From Candidatus Eubacterium faecigallinarum (lineage in GTDB: Bacteria > Bacillota > Clostridia > Oscillospirales > Acutalibacteraceae), in NCBI GenBank assembly GCA_019115455.1, contig DXDN01000022.1:1-33945 (forward strand): DNA of 33,945 nucleotides, written 5' to 3'. The notes under the pieces were generated by a model that worked only from the letters and a program-made list of their open reading frames with translations, did no database searches and had not been told where the DNA came from. The position numbers were made by a program, and so were the translations under genes. This document shows positions 24,099 through 32,818 of this stretch, one piece after another (the first letter of the stretch is position 1; every line of letters starts with the position of its first letter).

Positions 24099-24152
24099 AT
24101 TATGGCATTTCAGTCAAAGATTGTCAACTGTTTCTTGATTTTAGGTTTACAA
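24099..24152 (-). promoter_or_regulatory. BirA operator over the bioY promoter
   Basis: On the minus strand TTGTAAACC (24144-24152), 14 nt and AGTTGACAA (24121-24129) match the Firmicutes BirA site (TTGTAAACC-spacer-GGTTTACAA, 7 of 9 in the second arm). The second arm contains TTGACA (24122-24127), which with CATAAT (24099-24104) and a 17-nt spacer forms the bioY promoter. Biotin-bound BirA would block it. Confidence 0.75.
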
Positions 24153-24192
24153 TGTATATTTATTAATTTTTTGCATTATTTATTAATGATTG

Positions 24193-24221
24193 TTGCACCA
24201 TGATATAAACTAATATATAAT
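24193..24221 (+). promoter_or_regulatory. Promoter of GH30 gene
   Basis: TTGCAC (24193-24198), 17 nt and TATAAT (24216-24221), about 50 nt before the ATG at 24271. Confidence 0.55.
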
Positions 24222-24270
24222 TAGCTTAAGATTAATGTATATTTTGACAGATATGCAAGGGATATTAATT

Positions 24271-26754
24271 ATGAAAAAATGTTTATCACTGCTTTTAAGT
24301 GCTATATTAATGATATCTGTTTTTACAGGATTTGAAATAACCGCCTATGCTGCCACAAGAAGCGGAACCACCGGCGAGCTTAGCTGGTCGCTTGATACCG
24401 GCACCGGAGTTTTTACTCTCAGCGGAAACGGGCGAAGCGACGATTACTCCAACTCAATTACAGACCGCGCCCCGTGGTACGGCTGGTCAGTTCTTGACGC
24501 AAAGAACTACAGGGATATGATAAAATCCGTCGTTATCGGTGACGGTGTAACATATCTGGGTAATTATCTGTTTTATAACTGTAATAATTTGGAGACGGTT
24601 ACTTTTAACGGCAACAGCGTTACAGCTATTGGGGAGTACACCTTTTACGACTGCATGGGCTCAACTTATTGGATAGATATACCCTCATCCGTAACAAGCA
24701 TCGGCAGCAAAGCCTTCGGTCACACAAATTTTGATTACGTCAAATTTTTATCGCCATCAATTACCATAGCCGACGACGCATTCAGCGACACCAACGACAG
24801 CGGCAAGTACTCAAGATTTTTCGGGCTTCATGATTCGGGGGCAAGAGCTTTTATTCAAAATGGTCAGAACAAAGGCTATGACTGGCATTACTACTGCCTA
24901 AACGACGAGCACAGTTTTGTGTCACGGACCGTGGCGCCAACCTGCACTTCACAGGGATATGACGAATATTACTGCGAATACTGCGACACTGATACTATAA
25001 AAAGCAATTATACGGATATATTGGATCATATATACAAATTTTCAGGCGTTGAGAACTCGAATTTAGTTTACACTTGTTCAAGATGCTCAAAAAGCGGTAT
25101 GAAAATTGACCCTTATATGCTGCTCAATGAATTTACAGACGCTATCAGTCTGCCAAACGACGGTGAGCCTTATCACCAGTCAAATTACGACGGAAGATTT
25201 GATGTTTGTACCGACGGATATATCAACGCCAAGGACTACAGCGAAATACTGAAAATAGTCAAAAAAATTGACACCTCGGATAAACAGACGACCATTGACA
25301 AGAGTACCTCTTATCAGACTATTGAGGGCTTCGGTGCATCCGCCGCCTGGTGGGCTCAGGATGTCGGCGGATGGGATAATCTTGACGAAATCATGAACCT
25401 GCTTTACGGAGATGAAGAAGGAATAGGACTGAATATCTACCGCTACAACTTGGGAGCAGGCTCGGAAAACGATGATAATATTCCTGACTGGCACAGAAGA
25501 GCCGAGGATTTCCTTGACGAGAACAGCAATATATTTGACGCCTCCACCTACGACTGGAACGCAGACGCCAACGCATTAAACGCTTTGGCATCCGCTCAGC
25601 GTGCAAACAGTGACCTGAAGGTAACTCTTTTCTCAAATTCCGCCCCGGTATCCCTTACAGATAACGGAAAAGCATATTGCAGTAACGGAGCTTCAAGCAA
25701 CCTCAGCCGCAGCAATTATCAGGCATTTGCTCAGTATGTAGTAAACTGTGCCGAGCATTTTACAGAAGAGGGATACAACGTAACCTGCGTTTCCCCCATT
25801 AACGAACCGGAATGGGCGTGGGCGGCTGACGAAAACGGCAGCAGCAGCCAGGAAGGATGTCACTGGGAATCAGAAGATGCCCTGGATTTTTACAACAACT
25901 ACATGATTCCTGCGCTTAAAAACAGTAGTCTTAACAACAAAACAGAACTTTCTGTATGGGAGTGCGCTCAGCTCAATCATTCAGACTATTGGAACGGATT
26001 TTTAAACGATATGTTCTCATCATCCGAGAGCATTATAGACAACTGGAATTACGGCGAGAAAAATCAGAACATAAGGGATTACGTAAACTCCCTTGACACC
26101 CATTCATACTGGGCAAGCGAAAGCGACAGAAACGCAGTTGCATCACAGCTTCAAAACAGCGATTATTCTGCCATAGAAAAAATCCGCTGCACGGAATACT
26201 GCCAGATGACAAATGATACAAACACTGGTATATATGACATTATCAGCAGTGAAAATTATTACACCCGGGGACTGACTATTGAATACGGAATAGCGCTGGC
26301 GGATATTATCTATCAGGATTTGACTATACTCAATGCAGTTGAATGGGACTGGTGGACAGCATGCAGCGGCGAGGTATATCCGGACGGACTGGTATACATA
26401 AACTATGACGATCATTCAAACGTACAGACATCAAAACGGCTTTGGTGTCTCGGCAATTATTCGAAATTCATTGATGACGGAGCAGTAAGGGTTTCTGTTT
26501 CAACAGACAGTGCAATGGCGTCTGAAATCAAGCAGAGCGCATACGTAAATCCCGACGGCAGTGTGGCAGTAGTTTATATAAACAGCGGTGACACCACCTG
26601 CTACACCTCCTTTGACAATTCCGAGTATTACACGATAGAAACATACGTTACTGACGAAAGCCACGACTTGGAGCTTTATCAGTCGGGAGCAAACGGTGAC
26701 TTTGCCGTATCAATACCCGCCAAGAGCGTAACCACTGTTTTGCTGAACAGGTAA
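24271..26754 (+). CDS. Secreted multidomain GH30 glycoside hydrolase with LRR-like and dockerin-like segments
   Basis: The 827-residue protein has a signal peptide (1-27, ending TAYA). A BspA-type leucine-rich repeat region follows (about 70-190, units like VTSIGSKAFG), then a Cys-pair module (about 215-280, with YYCEYC and YTCSRC). A single dockerin-like calcium loop comes next (FDVCTDGYINAKDYSEILK, about 310-328). The catalytic domain (about 345-827) begins QTIEGFGASAAWW and has acid/base Glu512 in INEPEWAW, QEGCHWE, and the likely nucleophile Glu642 in RCTEYCQM. The C-terminal beta-sandwich is usual for GH30. Family members cut glucuronoxylan or beta-1,6-glycans; the subfamily is not clear. 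AAGG and spacing favour this ATG over the one 12 codons earlier. Confidence 0.82.
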   Translation: MKKCLSLLLSAILMISVFTGFEITAYAATRSGTTGELSWSLDTGTGVFTLSGNGRSDDYSNSITDRAPWYGWSVLDAKNYRDMIKSVVIGDGVTYLGNYLFYNCNNLETVTFNGNSVTAIGEYTFYDCMGSTYWIDIPSSVTSIGSKAFGHTNFDYVKFLSPSITIADDAFSDTNDSGKYSRFFGLHDSGARAFIQNGQNKGYDWHYYCLNDEHSFVSRTVAPTCTSQGYDEYYCEYCDTDTIKSNYTDILDHIYKFSGVENSNLVYTCSRCSKSGMKIDPYMLLNEFTDAISLPNDGEPYHQSNYDGRFDVCTDGYINAKDYSEILKIVKKIDTSDKQTTIDKSTSYQTIEGFGASAAWWAQDVGGWDNLDEIMNLLYGDEEGIGLNIYRYNLGAGSENDDNIPDWHRRAEDFLDENSNIFDASTYDWNADANALNALASAQRANSDLKVTLFSNSAPVSLTDNGKAYCSNGASSNLSRSNYQAFAQYVVNCAEHFTEEGYNVTCVSPINEPEWAWAADENGSSSQEGCHWESEDALDFYNNYMIPALKNSSLNNKTELSVWECAQLNHSDYWNGFLNDMFSSSESIIDNWNYGEKNQNIRDYVNSLDTHSYWASESDRNAVASQLQNSDYSAIEKIRCTEYCQMTNDTNTGIYDIISSENYYTRGLTIEYGIALADIIYQDLTILNAVEWDWWTACSGEVYPDGLVYINYDDHSNVQTSKRLWCLGNYSKFIDDGAVRVSVSTDSAMASEIKQSAYVNPDGSVAVVYINSGDTTCYTSFDNSEYYTIETYVTDESHDLELYQSGANGDFAVSIPAKSVTTVLLNR

Positions 26755-26774
26755 ATTCATATAAAACAAAAAGT

Positions 26775-26804
26775 AAGAGGGAAACGCATATGCGTTTCCC
26801 TCTT
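26775..26804. terminator. Perfectly palindromic terminator after GH30 gene
   Basis: 30 bases form an uninterrupted 15+15 palindrome centred on CATATG, 20 nt after the stop codon. It can end transcription from both sides and also lies after the convergent DUF2383-type gene. Confidence 0.8.
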
Positions 26805-26830
26805 GTCTGTTATTAAAATCAATATCGGGT

Positions 26831-27280
26831 TTATAAAAACTGTCTTATATCACGTGCCAGCCTGTCCTCAATATGCACAAGCCTGCCCGTAATATCCCTT
26901 GACTTACTGTCGGCGCTTTTGTACTGGTTAAGGTATCTGCTCAGGGATTTGACTCCCATATTGCAACCGTCGGTAATAAGGTCGGCAATTGTATTGTCGT
27001 TGCCGTCAAACGCCATTTTCATGTTTGTTTTCACTTTGCTCATGCCCACCGCCATAGGATTCGGGTCCTTGCCGTCGTCATTATGTTCGTCAAGCAGTGA
27101 GTTGATTTCATTTTTCAGCTTTTCATGCTGGCTTTTGCAGTTATGAAGAAGATTTCTGAAATCCACATTCTTCACATCATCTATCACATCGTCAATTGCT
27201 GAAACGCCCATTTTTATCCCCGCGTCGCATTCCTTTAAAAGCTTTACGGTATCGCCGTCAGCGCCTGTTTTGTCCTGCAT
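26831..27280 (-). CDS. DUF2383-like four-helix protein
   Basis: The 149-residue soluble protein is almost all helix. A first pair of helices (about 10-65) includes IKMGVSAIDDVIDDV and FRNLLHNCKSQHEKLKNEIN. A second pair (about 75-145) includes MKMAFDGNDNTIADLITDGC and GVKSLSRYLNQY. This layout matches DUF2383, a ferritin-like family of unknown role. The His/Glu spacing (SQHEKLKNE) could suit a metal site, but no full di-iron pattern can be confirmed by eye. It is convergent to the GH30 gene and divergent from the PHP gene. Confidence 0.6.
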   Translation of the reverse strand: MQDKTGADGDTVKLLKECDAGIKMGVSAIDDVIDDVKNVDFRNLLHNCKSQHEKLKNEINSLLDEHNDDGKDPNPMAVGMSKVKTNMKMAFDGNDNTIADLITDGCNMGVKSLSRYLNQYKSADSKSRDITGRLVHIEDRLARDIRQFL

Positions 27281-27383
27281 AATATCACTCTTTCTTTATT
27301 ATTTACTGTTATAATTGTTTGCCTTTATTATCAAATTATACACAATGAATATGGCAGACTATTTGTCAAACAATATTACTGAC

Positions 27384-27411
27384 TTGATATATCTACACGG
27401 AGTGCTATAAT
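27384..27411 (+). promoter_or_regulatory. Promoter set for a leaderless PHP transcript
   Basis: TTGATA (27384-27389), 16 nt and TATAAT (27406-27411). The ATG of the next gene begins only 6 nt after the -10 box, so the transcript would start at or next to the start codon. Confidence 0.65.
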
Positions 27412-27417
27412 AAAATT

Positions 27418-28197
27418 ATGAAAAATTTTCACACACATACAAGAAGATGCCGTCACGCCTTCGGCAAGGACAGAGAATATATAGAAAAGGCAATAAAAGC
27501 AGGAATAACAGAGCTGGGATTTTCCGACCATGCACCCATGCTGTTTCCTGTGGATGATTACTATTCATCTTACAGAATGTTTCCCCAGGATGTGCCGGAC
27601 TATGTAAACTCTATTACTCTTTTGAAAGAGGAATACAAGAATAAAATAAATATCAGGCTGGGGTACGAAATCGAATACCTGCCCGATATCATTGACAAAA
27701 CCCTTGATTATCTTAAAGAGTACGGCTTTGAGTATCTAATTCTCGGCCAGCATTTTACGGACAACGAGTATGAGCCTTTTGCCCATTACTGCGGAACTCC
27801 CAGCAACAGTACCGAGCACTTTGACAAATATATCCGTCAGGCGCTGGACGGGCTGAAAACCGGCTTGTTCATCTATATTGCTCACCCGGATTTGTTCAAC
27901 TACACAGGCGATGACGAAATTTATATTGAAAAAATGACATATTTCTGCCGTGAAATAAAAAAACTCGGCTACCCTGTCGAATTCAATCTTCTCGGCTATG
28001 CTCAAAACAGAAACTATCCCGACAAACGTTTTTGGAAAATAGTGTCCGAGGTAGGAAACGATGTCGTAATCGGTTTTGACGCTCATTCTCCCGAGGTATT
28101 TCAGAACAAAAAAATCTACCGTGACGCTAAAAAGTACCTTTCAAATCTGGGTATAACGCCCATTGAGGATTTTGAAATAAAACCTATTTCGCTGTAA
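27418..28197 (+). CDS. PHP-domain histidinol phosphatase (HisJ/HisK type)
   Basis: The 259-residue protein has PHP metal-binding motifs: His5 and His7 in NFHTHTRRC, DHAP (37-40), GYEIEYLPD, LGQHF, IAHPDLF and FDAHSPE near the C-terminus. These fit a histidinol-phosphate phosphatase of histidine synthesis, using up to three metals. Other his genes are not in the window, so the substrate is by family only. The gene has no ribosome site at normal distance (CGGAG is about 15 nt away, within the promoter spacer), and the -10 box nearly touches the ATG. Confidence 0.85.
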   Translation: MKNFHTHTRRCRHAFGKDREYIEKAIKAGITELGFSDHAPMLFPVDDYYSSYRMFPQDVPDYVNSITLLKEEYKNKINIRLGYEIEYLPDIIDKTLDYLKEYGFEYLILGQHFTDNEYEPFAHYCGTPSNSTEHFDKYIRQALDGLKTGLFIYIAHPDLFNYTGDDEIYIEKMTYFCREIKKLGYPVEFNLLGYAQNRNYPDKRFWKIVSEVGNDVVIGFDAHSPEVFQNKKIYRDAKKYLSNLGITPIEDFEIKPISL

Positions 28198-28234
28198 ACG
28201 CAGAATAAATCAAAAAAATACTTTCATAAAACAT

Positions 28235-28264
28235 AAAAGAGCGGCTCGTGTAAGCCGCTCTTTT
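28235..28264. terminator. Bidirectional terminator between PHP gene and thrS
   Basis: An 11-bp stem (28236-28246 with 28253-28263) is flanked by As on the left and Ts on the right, so it can serve both convergent genes. Confidence 0.88.
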
Positions 28265-28297
28265 TAGTGTTCAATTTATATATAAGTTTTGATGAGA

Positions 28298-30208
28298 TTA
28301 AAGAGCCTTTGTTTCAATCTCTTCAAGAATTCTGGCAATAAACTCGTCAGTAGTTGTGGCGCCTTCGTCGCCGTTTTTCCTTGAACGAACGGAAATAGTG
28401 CCGTTTTCTATATCCTTATCACCGGCAAGCAGCATATAAGGAATTTTCTCAAGCTGAGCGCTTCTGATCTTAAATCCGATCTTTTCGCTTCTGTCGTCGA
28501 TTTCACAGCGAATACCCTTTGATTCAAGAACTTCCTTAACCTTCTCAAGATATCCGAGGTGTCTGTCGGCAATCGGAAGCAGCTTAACCTGAACGGGAGC
28601 AAGCCAGGTAGGATAAGCGCCTGCAAAATGCTCGGTAAGGATACCGATAAATCTCTCAATACTGCCGAAAACAACACGGTGAATCATAATCGGTCTGTGC
28701 TTTTCGCCGTCCGCTCCCACATATTCAAGCTCAAATCTTTCAGGAAGCTGGAAGTCAAGCTGGATTGTACCGCACTGCCATGTTCTGCCAAGGCAATCCG
28801 TAAGATGGAAATCGAGCTTAGGACCGTAGAATGCGCCGTCGCCCTCATTTACCTCATAGTCGTATCCCAGCTCGGTGATAGCGTTTCTGAGTGCGTCGGT
28901 TGCAATATCCCAGTCCTCCTTAGAACCCATGGAATCTTCCGGCTGAGTGGAAAGTTCAATGTGATATTCAAATCCGAAAGTGCTGTAAACCTGGTCGATA
29001 AGGCTTACAACGCCCTTGATTTCATCCTTTATCTGCTCCCTTGTCATAAAGATATGGGCATCGTCCTGAGTAAAGCAGCGAACTCTCATAAGTCCGTGAA
29101 GAGCACCGGAAAGCTCGTGTCTGTGAACAAGTCCAAGCTCTCCCATTCTGAGAGGCAGATCCTTATAGGAATGCATCTTCGTCTTATAAACAAGAATACC
29201 GCCGGGGCAGTTCATGGGCTTTACGGCAAAATCAGTATCATCTATTACCGTAGTATACATATTTTCTTTATAATGATCCCAGTGACCGCTTCTCTCCCAC
29301 AGCGCACGGTTGAGCATCATAGGAGTTTGAATCTCGTCGTAACCTGCTTTTCTGTGGATATCTCTCCAGTAATCAACAAGAGTATTTTTAAGGATCATAC
29401 CCTTTGGCAGGAAGAACGGGAAGCCCGGTCCCTCCTCCATAATTGTGAACAGTTCAAGCTCCTTGCCTATCTTTCTGTGGTCGCGCTTCTTTGCCTCTTC
29501 GAGCATCTGCAAGTATTCATCAAGCATTGACGCTTTCGGGAACGCAACACCGTAAACACGGCAGAGCATCTTGTTTTTTGCATCGCCGCGCCAGTAGGCG
29601 CCCGTACAGTTAGTAAGCTTGAAAGCCTTTACTACCTTCATATCCATAAGGTGAGGTCCGGCGCAAAGCTCGGTAAACTCACCCTGCTTATAAAAGCTTA
29701 TGGGCTCGCCTTTTTCAGCGTGCTCTTGGATAAGTTCCACCTTATAAGGCTCTCCCTTTTCCTCCATAAGTTTGATAGCTTCGTCCGGGGCAAGCTCAAA
29801 GCGCTCAATTTCAGGAGCTTCTTTAACTATCTTCTTCATTTCCTTTTCAATGCTCTCCAGGTTCTCCGGAGTAAAGGGCTCGTCAACATCGAAATCGTAG
29901 TAAAAACCGTTTTCAATAGCCGGGCCGATAGTCAGCTTAGCGTTGGGATAAAGTCTCTTTACCGCCTGTGCCATTATATGGGAGGCTGTGTGGTTAAAGG
30001 TCTTTTTGCCGTCCTCGTTATCAAACGTAAGAACCTCAAAATCACAGTCGCTGTCTACAACTGTTCTGAGGTCTTTTACCTGTGAATTGATCTTGCAGCT
30101 GCACGCATTCCTGTATAATCCCATTGAAATATCCTTTGTTATATCCGCAGCTGTAATAGGCGTTTCATATTCCATGACAGCGCCGTCTTTTAATTTAATT
30201 TTAATCAT
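28298..30208 (-). CDS. thrS: Threonyl-tRNA synthetase
   Basis: The 636-residue class II synthetase attaches threonine to tRNA-Thr. It has the TGS domain (1-62) and the editing domain with HTASHIMAQ (His73, His77) and CAGPHLMD. The catalytic core has PMNCPGGILVYKT and RHELSGALHGLMRVRCFTQDDAHIF (zinc and threonine site), then GTIQLDFQLPERF and MIHRVVFGSIERFIGILTEH. The C-terminal anticodon-binding domain occupies about 535-636. GGAGGTG lies before the ATG. Length and motifs are complete. It is controlled by the T-box upstream. Confidence 0.98.
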   Translation of the reverse strand: MIKIKLKDGAVMEYETPITAADITKDISMGLYRNACSCKINSQVKDLRTVVDSDCDFEVLTFDNEDGKKTFNHTASHIMAQAVKRLYPNAKLTIGPAIENGFYYDFDVDEPFTPENLESIEKEMKKIVKEAPEIERFELAPDEAIKLMEEKGEPYKVELIQEHAEKGEPISFYKQGEFTELCAGPHLMDMKVVKAFKLTNCTGAYWRGDAKNKMLCRVYGVAFPKASMLDEYLQMLEEAKKRDHRKIGKELELFTIMEEGPGFPFFLPKGMILKNTLVDYWRDIHRKAGYDEIQTPMMLNRALWERSGHWDHYKENMYTTVIDDTDFAVKPMNCPGGILVYKTKMHSYKDLPLRMGELGLVHRHELSGALHGLMRVRCFTQDDAHIFMTREQIKDEIKGVVSLIDQVYSTFGFEYHIELSTQPEDSMGSKEDWDIATDALRNAITELGYDYEVNEGDGAFYGPKLDFHLTDCLGRTWQCGTIQLDFQLPERFELEYVGADGEKHRPIMIHRVVFGSIERFIGILTEHFAGAYPTWLAPVQVKLLPIADRHLGYLEKVKEVLESKGIRCEIDDRSEKIGFKIRSAQLEKIPYMLLAGDKDIENGTISVRSRKNGDEGATTTDEFIARILEEIETKAL

Positions 30209-30224
30209 TACTGATACACCTCCA

Positions 30225-30440
30225 AAAAAATAAAAAATTCACCCTGAAAAATCAGGGTGAATAAAATCCACGGTTCCACCTGAATTATACTGAAAAATCA
30301 GTATCACTCATTGCCTTTTAACGCAGGCAGCGTCCTGTCATTTCCTACAGAATCTCAGGGGTGGTAATTTGATTTTCGGCTGCGTGCTCACACCTGCCGC
30401 ACGCTCTCTGCAAGCTTAAAAAAGCAAATCTTGTCCCCGT
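30225..30440 (-). promoter_or_regulatory. T-box riboswitch, threonine type, upstream of thrS
   Basis: The minus strand carries the core AGGTGGAACCGTGG, stem I elements GCAGAGAGC and AGGTGTGAG, and ACC codons at 30360-30365 in the specifier position, fitting threonine. UGGA in the core pairs with a UCCA tRNA end. The terminator is a 10-bp stem (30238-30247 with 30252-30261) followed by TTTTTTATTTTTTT. The stretch 30209-30702 without a gene holds this leader, two divergent promoters and the rny leader. Confidence 0.92.
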
Positions 30441-30458
30441 CTGCAATTTATTACACTT

Positions 30459-30487
30459 ATATTATCACTGTTTTTTGCTTATGTCAA
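30459..30487 (-). promoter_or_regulatory. Promoter of thrS
   Basis: On the minus strand TTGACA (30482-30487), 17 nt and TAATAT (30459-30464). Confidence 0.65.
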
Positions 30488-30528
30488 CCGTAAAAGCGCA
30501 GTCTTTTTAATAGTTAAATTTAAAAAAC

Positions 30529-30557
30529 TTGACAGATACAAGATATAGGTGTATATT
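30529..30557 (+). promoter_or_regulatory. Promoter of rny
   Basis: TTGACA (30529-30534), 17 nt and TATATT (30552-30557), leaving a leader of about 140 nt before the rny start. Confidence 0.7.
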
Positions 30558-30620
30558 ATTATAGATGTTTTACATATAGTTAGGCAAAAAAGTGTATAAA
30601 TATGTAAAATTTCTCTAAAA

Positions 30621-30640
30621 TTGCATTTAATTGCATTTAA
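30621..30640 (+). repeat. Tandem 10-bp repeat in rny leader
   Basis: TTGCATTTAA occurs twice in direct succession in the untranslated leader of rny. No function is known to me; it could be chance in AT-rich DNA. Confidence 0.5.
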
Positions 30641-30702
30641 ACTGTACCTTTTCTGAATGTTAAATTTCGAGAATTTTATGCAGAAGGAGGTGCTGTTGAC
30701 GT

Positions 30703-32259
30703 ATGAGTAGTCCAATCATCGCGATTGTTGTCGGCATAGTATGTGCCGTTATTTTTGGTATAATCGGCTTTGTTGTGGGCGGTGAACACCGCAGAAGAAC
30801 AAGCGAAAAGGCAATAGGCTCCGCAACGCAGGAGGCAACAAAAATAATTAACAACGCTTTGTCCGAGGCTGAGGCAACCAAGAAAGCCCGCCTTGTAGAA
30901 GCAAAAGATGAAATTCACAAATTGCGCTCTGACGCGGATAAAGATATCCGTGAAAGGCGAAGTGAAGTCCAAAGACAGGAAACCCGATTGAATCAAAGGG
31001 AAGAATATCTTGATAAACGTGCGGATTCAATCGAGCAAAAAACCAATGCTTTGAGTGAAAAGCAAAAGCAGCTTGATGAAAAACTACTCGAGATTGACGG
31101 CATAAAGAAAAGCCAGTTTGATATGCTTGAACGCATATCGGGGCTCACTCAGGAAGAGGCAAAGAATCAGCTTCTTGCCACCCTCAGTGAGGAACTTGAT
31201 ACAGAGAAAAGCAAGAGAATCATCGAATACGAACAAATGATCCGCGACCAAAGCGAGGTTTTGGCAAGAGAGATCATAGGCACCGCTATTCAGCGCTGCG
31301 CCGCAGATCATACCGCTGAAACCACCGTTTCAGTCGTTGCCCTGCCCAATGACGAGATGAAGGGCAGAATAATCGGACGAGAAGGACGCAACATACGCTC
31401 CATCGAAACGATTACAGGCGTTGAGCTCATAATTGACGATACTCCTGAGGCAATTACAATCAGCTCCTTTGATCCTGTCAGAAGAGAAATCGCGCGCCTA
31501 ACACTTGAGAGACTCATTCAGGACGGCAGGATTCATCCGACAAAGATTGAAGAATGCTTTGAAAAGAGCACCAAGGAAGTTAACGCCACCATTAAGCAGG
31601 AAGGAGAGAAAGCCGTTCTCTCCGCAAACTGCGGTCACATTCATCCGGAGCTTGTAAAGCTTTTAGGAAAGCTGAAATACCGTACCTCCTACGGTCAGAG
31701 CGTGCTCAAGCACAGCCTCGAGGTATCGTACATAGCCGGACTTATGGCTGCCGAGCTTGGTGCAGATGAAAAAATGGCAAGACGTGCAGGTCTTCTTCAC
31801 GATATCGGTAAGGCGCTTGATCATGAGCTTGAAGGCTCTCACATCCAGCTCGGTGTTGAATATGCCAGAAAGTATAAGGAAAACGAGGGCGTAGTTCACG
31901 CCATTGCTGCTCACCACGGCGAAATCGAATGCAAGACGGTTGTTGCCTGCCTTGTACAGGCGGCTGACGCAGTATCCGCTGCAAGACCCGGCGCCAGAAG
32001 AGAAAATATCGAAAACTACATTAAGCGTCTTCAGCAGCTTGAGGAAATTTCTACAAGTTTCGACGGAGTTGAACGCGCATACGCTATTCAAGCAGGCCGC
32101 GAGGTCAGAGTTATGGTTAAGCCGAATGTCATTGATGACAGCAGGATGCCGTACATCGCCCATGAAATAGCAAAGAAGATTGAAAACGAAATGGAATATC
32201 CCGGACAGATAAAGGTAAATATCATCAGGGAATCCAGAGTAAGCGACATCGCTAAATAA
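30703..32259 (+). CDS. rny: Ribonuclease Y
   Basis: The 518-residue endoribonuclease starts mRNA decay at the membrane. An N-terminal membrane anchor (5-26) is followed by a long coiled coil (about 30-190), a KH RNA-binding domain with [10 protein letters not shown] (221-230), and an HD domain with metal ligands His366-Asp367 in GLLHDIGK and later AIAAHHGE. The C-terminal domain follows. GGAGG lies 12 nt before the ATG, a little far. It is divergent from thrS and ends in its own terminator. All catalytic residues are present. Confidence 0.97.
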   Translation: MSSPIIAIVVGIVCAVIFGIIGFVVGGEHRRRTSEKAIGSATQEATKIINNALSEAEATKKARLVEAKDEIHKLRSDADKDIRERRSEVQRQETRLNQREEYLDKRADSIEQKTNALSEKQKQLDEKLLEIDGIKKSQFDMLERISGLTQEEAKNQLLATLSEELDTEKSKRIIEYEQMIRDQSEVLAREIIGTAIQRCAADHTAETTVSVVALPNDEMKGRIIGREGRNIRSIETITGVELIIDDTPEAITISSFDPVRREIARLTLERLIQDGRIHPTKIEECFEKSTKEVNATIKQEGEKAVLSANCGHIHPELVKLLGKLKYRTSYGQSVLKHSLEVSYIAGLMAAELGADEKMARRAGLLHDIGKALDHELEGSHIQLGVEYARKYKENEGVVHAIAAHHGEIECKTVVACLVQAADAVSAARPGARRENIENYIKRLQQLEEISTSFDGVERAYAIQAGREVRVMVKPNVIDDSRMPYIAHEIAKKIENEMEYPGQIKVNIIRESRVSDIAK

Positions 32260-32266
32260 AAAATTT

Positions 32267-32292
32267 AAAATGCCGACAAATGTCGGCATTTT
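32267..32292 (+). terminator. Terminator of rny
   Basis: The inverted repeat AAAATGCCGACA / TGTCGGCATTTT (32267-32278 with 32281-32292) gives about 10 paired bases with a short loop and a T-run. Confidence 0.85.
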
Positions 32293-32313
32293 TCGTTACT
32301 GAAAGGTGATACC

Positions 32314-32604
32314 ATGATTAAACATATTGTATGCTTCAAACTTAAGGACAACAGCCCCCAAAGCTGTGAAAAGGCGGCAGAAATTTTCAGGTCAATGGAA
32401 GGTAAAGTTCCAATGCTTAAAAGCATTCAGGTTGGAATTGATTTTCTTCACTCCCCGCGTTCCTATGACATCATTCTGGAAACCACCTTTGAAAGCAAAG
32501 ATGCACTCAACGATTATCAAAACGACCCCTATCACTGTGAGGTAGTAAAAAAATACATTCACAGTGTTCAGGAAACATCAATCGCAGTTGATTATGAGTT
32601 TTAA
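32314..32604 (+). CDS. Dabb (stress-responsive alpha/beta barrel) domain protein
   Basis: The 96-residue protein is a single ferredoxin-like Dabb domain. It begins MIKHIVCFKLKD with the usual central VGIDFLHSPRSYDIILETTF, and ends YHCEVVKKYIHSVQETSIAVDYEF. Dabb proteins dimerise into barrels; their roles vary and are mostly unknown in Firmicutes. AAAGGTG precedes the ATG. It follows rny by 54 nt but has the rny terminator before it and its own terminator after, so it may be read by partial read-through. Confidence 0.9.
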   Translation: MIKHIVCFKLKDNSPQSCEKAAEIFRSMEGKVPMLKSIQVGIDFLHSPRSYDIILETTFESKDALNDYQNDPYHCEVVKKYIHSVQETSIAVDYEF

Positions 32605-32610
32605 AACAGC

Positions 32611-32643
32611 AAGCTGTCACTTAACGGTGACAGCTTATTTTTT
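32611..32643 (+). terminator. Terminator of Dabb gene
   Basis: A 10-bp stem (32611-32620 with 32627-32636) has a 6-nt loop and is followed by ATTTTTT. Confidence 0.88.
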
Positions 32644-32740
32644 ACTTGCCGCTTTCAACTTTGTATTCTGACAGAATAGGTAAAGAATCGTCATAATATA
32701 TAAATTATATATAAATTAAATAATAAATATTATACAATCA

Positions 32741-32769
32741 TTGACATAATATATGCCAAATGTTATAAT
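32741..32769 (+). promoter_or_regulatory. Consensus promoter of exopolysaccharide locus
   Basis: TTGACA (32741-32746), a 17-nt spacer and TATAAT (32764-32769) are an exact sigma-A consensus, about 50 nt before the CpsC-type start codon. Confidence 0.85.
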
Positions 32770-32818
32770 CAATCTATATATTAGTCTTTACAGAAGACTT
32801 TGCATTTCGGAGGAAATT

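Noticed and set aside
28559-29530. 323-residue plus-strand open frame
   Set aside because: It is entirely antisense to thrS, a complete conserved gene, and shows no known domain.
31663-32289. 208-residue minus-strand open frame
   Set aside because: It is antisense to the HD and C-terminal region of rny and starts within its terminator.
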